Assembly (NCBI GenBank): GCA_942491975.1
Contig: CALOCY010000004.1
Location: forward strand, 2,480,001-2,544,000
Reading direction: 5' to 3'
Source of the DNA: CALOCY01 sp942491975
GTDB taxonomy: Bacteria > Bacteroidota > Bacteroidia > Bacteroidales > Prolixibacteraceae
Length of the DNA: 64,000 nt
Position 1 is the first letter of the stretch, and each line of letters opens with the position of its first letter. The notes under the pieces were generated by a model, which worked only from the letters and a program-made list of their open reading frames with translations, did not search any database and was not told the origin of the DNA. The position numbers and the translations under genes are program-made. Below are positions 60,699 through 64,000 of this stretch, piece by piece.

Positions 60699-62129
60699 TT
60701 ATTTATACATTTTCAAAAACTGATAAAGAAGCCTTACGCCTATACCTGAACCGCCCTTGCCACGGTAGTTATCAGACTTTTCGAGATAAGCCGGTCCTGC
60801 AATATCAATATGGATCCACGGATAGTTGGTGAAGTGTTCGAGAAACTTTCCGGCAATAATGGCCCCGGCTTCACGCCCCCCCAGGTTTTTAATGTCAGCA
60901 ATGTCTGATTTTAACAGCTTACCATACTCCTCCCAAAAAGGAAAGCGGACCAACCTTTCATAAGTCTCGAAGCCACACTGTTCGAGTTGATCAAAAGTCT
61001 TGTTTTGGGCAGTTCCCATGCAAACGGAAGCATATTGTCCTATGGCATAATGGGCAGATCCTGTAAGTGTGGCCAGGTCAATAACCAGTGAAGGGTCATA
61101 TTTTTTTGCATAGCTCAGGGCATCGGCCAGTATGAGCCTTCCCTCTGCATCGGTATTGATTACCTCTACGGTTTTACCGCTGTGCATAGTGATTACATCG
61201 CCCGGGACATAGGCATTGCCATTTACCCGGTTGTCGGTTGCGGGGATGAGCCCGATCACATGAACCGGGAGTCTGTTTTTTGCTGCGGCATATATCGTCC
61301 CGATAACACTGGCAGCCCCTCCCATATCAGATTTCATAAAGTCAAGGCTCCCCGCAACTGTTTTAAGGTTCATGCCCCCGGTGTCAAAAACAATACCTTT
61401 CCCGACAAGGACGATGGGCTTCTTATTGATTGCATTTTGATGTTTCCATTCAAGGACCGAGAATGTTGGCGGGTCAATACTTCCTTTGTTTACTGCCAGT
61501 AACCCACCCATTTTCAGTGATTTAATTTTTTGTTGGTTGTACACTTCGGTGGAGTATCCTGATTCTTCGCCAAGCGCAACTGCTTTTTTAGCCAATTCGG
61601 CTGCGTTGAGTGTCGATACGGGTTCATTGACCATGTTTCTGGCATGAAATACAGCCTGGGCAAGGTGTTGCAGTTCCTGAATATCGGATTGGGTTATGTT
61701 GCCCGAAATAATAGATAATTGGCTCAGTGATTGTGGGTTTTTCTTTTGCCGGTATTTGTCAAAACGGTATGTCGAAAGCAGAATGCCTTCTGTAAGATTT
61801 AGCAGTAGTGTGCGCTGGTCACCCCTGTCAATGATCGATAGTGTTGGCAATTTTTCGTTGTTCAGTGTTGTAACAATAAAATGTCCGAACTGACGACATG
61901 TTTCGTGTTGAAGGTACTCTTCTTTTTCCGCGTCAATTTTTAGAATAAAGAGTACGCCGGAGATGCGGTTAATGGCAATTTCATGAGTGTCGTCATCCAA
62001 TTTTTTCAACACATAGTCCTGTTCTTTTCGATTAAGAGGAAGTTGTTCAACTGCTTCTTTTTGGGTGATGATGAATGCCTTACTCTCCCGGTTCTCCGGA
62101 GCAACCTTTATATTTACGTTGATATCCAT
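60699..62129 (-). CDS. pepA: Leucyl aminopeptidase (M17 family)
   Basis: The 476-residue protein has a variable N-terminal domain and the M17 catalytic domain: VGKGIVFDTGGMNLK (metal-binding Lys/Asp), FMKSDMGGAASVIG, and the family signature NTDAEGRLILADAL near residue 327. It is a two-metal cytoplasmic hexamer that removes N-terminal residues from peptides. It is divergent from mqnC and upstream of pdxA. Confidence 0.95.
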   Translation of the reverse strand: MDINVNIKVAPENRESKAFIITQKEAVEQLPLNRKEQDYVLKKLDDDTHEIAINRISGVLFILKIDAEKEEYLQHETCRQFGHFIVTTLNNEKLPTLSIIDRGDQRTLLLNLTEGILLSTYRFDKYRQKKNPQSLSQLSIISGNITQSDIQELQHLAQAVFHARNMVNEPVSTLNAAELAKKAVALGEESGYSTEVYNQQKIKSLKMGGLLAVNKGSIDPPTFSVLEWKHQNAINKKPIVLVGKGIVFDTGGMNLKTVAGSLDFMKSDMGGAASVIGTIYAAAKNRLPVHVIGLIPATDNRVNGNAYVPGDVITMHSGKTVEVINTDAEGRLILADALSYAKKYDPSLVIDLATLTGSAHYAIGQYASVCMGTAQNKTFDQLEQCGFETYERLVRFPFWEEYGKLLKSDIADIKNLGGREAGAIIAGKFLEHFTNYPWIHIDIAGPAYLEKSDNYRGKGGSGIGVRLLYQFLKMYK

Positions 62130-62243
62130 AATTCTACTGTTTTTGTGGGTATAAAAGTAACAAAACTCCGGGAAGTAAGTTTTTGTTTTCTTTAAAGCAG
62201 GGCAGTTTGATACGATTGTTTAATTTTATTGCAAATTTCTCTT

Positions 62244-63323
62244 ATGACTGACAGGTTACTACATAAAGCACTTGCAGGAGAATGGCTTACTCTTGAGGAG
62301 GGGATAATGCTTTGGCATGAAGCCCCATTGTCAGATCTTATTTTTGCGGCCAATGAGCGAAGAAAAGCAATGGTTCCCGGAAATAAGGTGGGGTGGATAA
62401 TTGACAGGAATGTGAATATCACTAACGTTTGTATATCGGGGTGTAAATTTTGCAACTTTCATTGTAAGTTGAATGACGGGCAGGAATACATTACTTCAAT
62501 TGATGCGTATCATGAGAAAATTGATGATCTGTTTGAAAAAGGGGGAGACCAGTTGTTGTTACAGGGAGGCATGCACCCTCAATTGGGACTTTCTTATTAT
62601 CAGGACTTGTTTCGACAGTTGAAAGCTTACCAACCAGCGTTAAAACTTCATGCGTTGGGACCTCCTGAGATTGTACATATTACCCGCAAGGAGCGAATGG
62701 GGTATGTTGATGTACTGACAGCCCTGATTGAGGCGGGCCTTGATAGTTTACCCGGGGCAGGGGCCGAAATTTTAAGTAACAGGGTACGTAAAAGCATATC
62801 GCCCGGGAAATGTACAACGGAAGAGTGGCTGGAGGTGATGCGACAGGCACATAAGCTCAATTTGGTGACTTCGGCAACGATGATGTACGGGCATATCGAA
62901 ACCATTGATGAGCGGATCGGGCATCTTCTGTTACTTCGTGAGGTGCAATACGAGAAACCTGATGGAACATATGGTTTTGTAACGTTTGTGCCATGGCCAT
63001 ATATGGATAACGGGACACAACTTGCCACAGAAGGCGTAAGCAATACTTCTACAAAAAGTGATTATGTGCGATTGGTTGCGTTGAGCCGCTTAATGCTGCC
63101 GAATATTACAAATATTCAAGCTTCATGGTTAACTATGGGTAAAGAGACAGCACAGGTATGCCTGCATGCCGGGGCTAATGATATGGGCTCAATCATGTTG
63201 GAAGAGCATGTCGTTTCTGCTGCCGGAGCCAGCCACTTGATGGATGCAGCGGGCATACAAAAAACCATTGTCGAAGCCGGGTTTACACCAGTACGCCGGA
63301 ATCAGACCTACGAAGAAATATAA
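62244..63323 (+). CDS. mqnC: Cyclic dehypoxanthinyl futalosine synthase MqnC (radical SAM)
   Basis: The ATG at 62244 (MTDRLLHKALAGEWLT) was preferred over an in-frame TTG at 62229. The protein is 359 residues. The radical-SAM cluster motif is C63-x3-C67-x2-C70 (CISGCKFCNF), and LLQGGMHPQLGLSYYQDLF, GAGAEIL and SATMMYGHIET are characteristic of MqnC rather than MqnE. It closes the dehypoxanthinyl futalosine ring in the futalosine route to menaquinone. The other mqn genes are outside the window. Confidence 0.93.
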   Translation: MTDRLLHKALAGEWLTLEEGIMLWHEAPLSDLIFAANERRKAMVPGNKVGWIIDRNVNITNVCISGCKFCNFHCKLNDGQEYITSIDAYHEKIDDLFEKGGDQLLLQGGMHPQLGLSYYQDLFRQLKAYQPALKLHALGPPEIVHITRKERMGYVDVLTALIEAGLDSLPGAGAEILSNRVRKSISPGKCTTEEWLEVMRQAHKLNLVTSATMMYGHIETIDERIGHLLLLREVQYEKPDGTYGFVTFVPWPYMDNGTQLATEGVSNTSTKSDYVRLVALSRLMLPNITNIQASWLTMGKETAQVCLHAGANDMGSIMLEEHVVSAAGASHLMDAAGIQKTIVEAGFTPVRRNQTYEEI

Positions 63324-63364
63324 AAGAAATTTCGGAGCTTGTTTTTTTTTGATTTAAAAACAAG

Positions 63365-63420
63365 GAACACCGATTAACAATTTATGAAGTTCTAAAATCA
63401 ACATTCGTTAATCAGTGTTC
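63365..63420. repeat. Imperfect 14-bp inverted repeat in the mqnC-DUF4837 gap
   Basis: GAACACCGATTAAC (63365-63378) and GTTAATCAGTGTTC (63407-63420) pair with one mismatch across a 28-base loop. The two genes converge here. It may be a dispersed repeat or a weak bidirectional terminator. Confidence 0.45.
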
Positions 63421-63446
63421 GATATTTATTTGTTGCTTTAGATGTT

Positions 63447-64000
63447 TTATTCTGTAGCATCTTCTTCTATGGGTTCTCCCACCATTGCTTCGTTGTATAA
63501 CTTATCATTATGTACCTGATGAGGGAATTCAAGGCTATAAAGCATGGCTTCAACCTGACGAAGGTATTCACGCTTGTTCTGTTTAGGTGAATAGATATAG
63601 CCAAACAGGTTGACAACCCTGTTGTTTTTTGGGTCAAGTACTGAAAGGCAAAGGAAAGGCCCTCCCATAAAGTCGTGTTCTGTTTCCCACAATCCCCTGA
63701 CCTCTACAGCATAGTTGTTCCTATATTTAAGGGAAGAGAGTATGGGATCAATAAGGTCTTCAATTTTCATGTATGACCCATCGGTCGGACCGGGAATATT
63801 CTTTTTTAATACTGCATTGATTTTGGATTCCAGATAATCAAGTGTAAATGTGCTGTCTGTTTCGTAATCGAACGAGAAGTAGATAATTCCCTGACTGATT
63901 TTCGGGGTTTCATAACTCATCCATGCAAAGTTCTCCGATTTTTTGTTGATACGCATACCGGGTACTGTTTTGATAGAAAAGGCATTTTCCTTTTTCATCA
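63447..64000 (-). CDS. DUF4837-family protein, partial (5' end outside window)
   Basis: The frame is open to the right-hand edge. An ATG at 63998 exists, but the family is longer (about 300-350 residues with a lipoprotein signal), so the true start is probably beyond the window. The visible 184 residues carry the blocks YFSFDYETDSTFTLDYL, EVRGLWETEHDFMGGPFLCLSVLD and NLFGYIYSPKQNKREYLRQVEAMLYSL, which I associate with DUF4837, a Bacteroidota-only family of unknown function. The family call is from memory and not checked by search. Confidence 0.7.
   Translation of the reverse strand, partial: MKKENAFSIKTVPGMRINKKSENFAWMSYETPKISQGIIYFSFDYETDSTFTLDYLESKINAVLKKNIPGPTDGSYMKIEDLIDPILSSLKYRNNYAVEVRGLWETEHDFMGGPFLCLSVLDPKNNRVVNLFGYIYSPKQNKREYLRQVEAMLYSLEFPHQVHNDKLYNEAMVGEPIEEDATE

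Overview
The window looks like part of the chromosome of a Bacteroidota bacterium, probably of the order Bacteroidales/Marinilabiliales. The grounds are a full-length SprA translocon gene beside ruvA, the futalosine menaquinone gene mqnC, an RprX/RprY-type two-component pair, a glycine-lipid gene pair, lipoprotein and outer-membrane signals typical of the phylum, and repeated promoter motifs of the Bacteroidota type (TTTG or TTG about 19-20 bases before TAnnTTTG). No phage, CRISPR array or complete insertion sequence was seen. Most of the window is conserved housekeeping DNA.

Layout. 1-7.8 kb holds the start of the division and cell-wall (dcw) cluster on the minus strand: mraZ, rsmH, ftsL, ftsI, murE, mraY, murD (cut by the window edge), with a probable MraZ operator overlapping the promoter. 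8.1-10.5 kb carries a small 23S-IVS-type four-helix-bundle gene framed by inverted repeats, then a GlsA/GlsB-like acyltransferase pair. 10.5-16.5 kb is a phosphate module: PhoR/PhoB-like regulators on the minus strand, and a porin plus a PiT-PhoU-like transporter on the plus strand, with 11-bp-spaced TTAA repeats (candidate Pho boxes) before phoB and before the porin. 16.7-24.4 kb is minus strand: an ExbB/ExbD proton-channel operon, tRNA-Ser(GGA), asparaginase, TatD, and two tandem glutamate dehydrogenases whose cofactor-site residues point to opposite specificity (NAD and NADP).

24.6-35.5 kb: leuS, a YitT membrane protein, an M23 peptidase, purN, the acpP-fabF-rnc cluster, and rprX-rprY. 35.6-41 kb: an FtsX/MacB-like permease diverging from a sigma-54 activator and its histidine kinase. 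The intergenic region between them has a near-consensus -24/-12 promoter for the permease and two tandem palindromic activator sites. 41.3-44.6 kb is the least conventional segment: an XRE-like regulator, a membrane-anchored TPR protein, an exported TPR-CHAT (caspase-like) protease with an intact His/Cys pair, and, divergent from the protease, a 69-residue peptide gene with its own terminator and a double-glycine-like leader.

45-64 kb: aroA, aroB, a small membrane protein overlapping dprA, a DEAD-box helicase, the wreck of an IS3-family transposase beside tRNA-Val(GAC), sprA, ruvA, pdxA, leucyl aminopeptidase, mqnC, and the 3' part of a DUF4837-type gene. A 71-72 bp repeat with covarying stems occurs twice (47.4 kb and 58.7 kb). 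All functional calls come from reading motifs and gene context; no database search was run.
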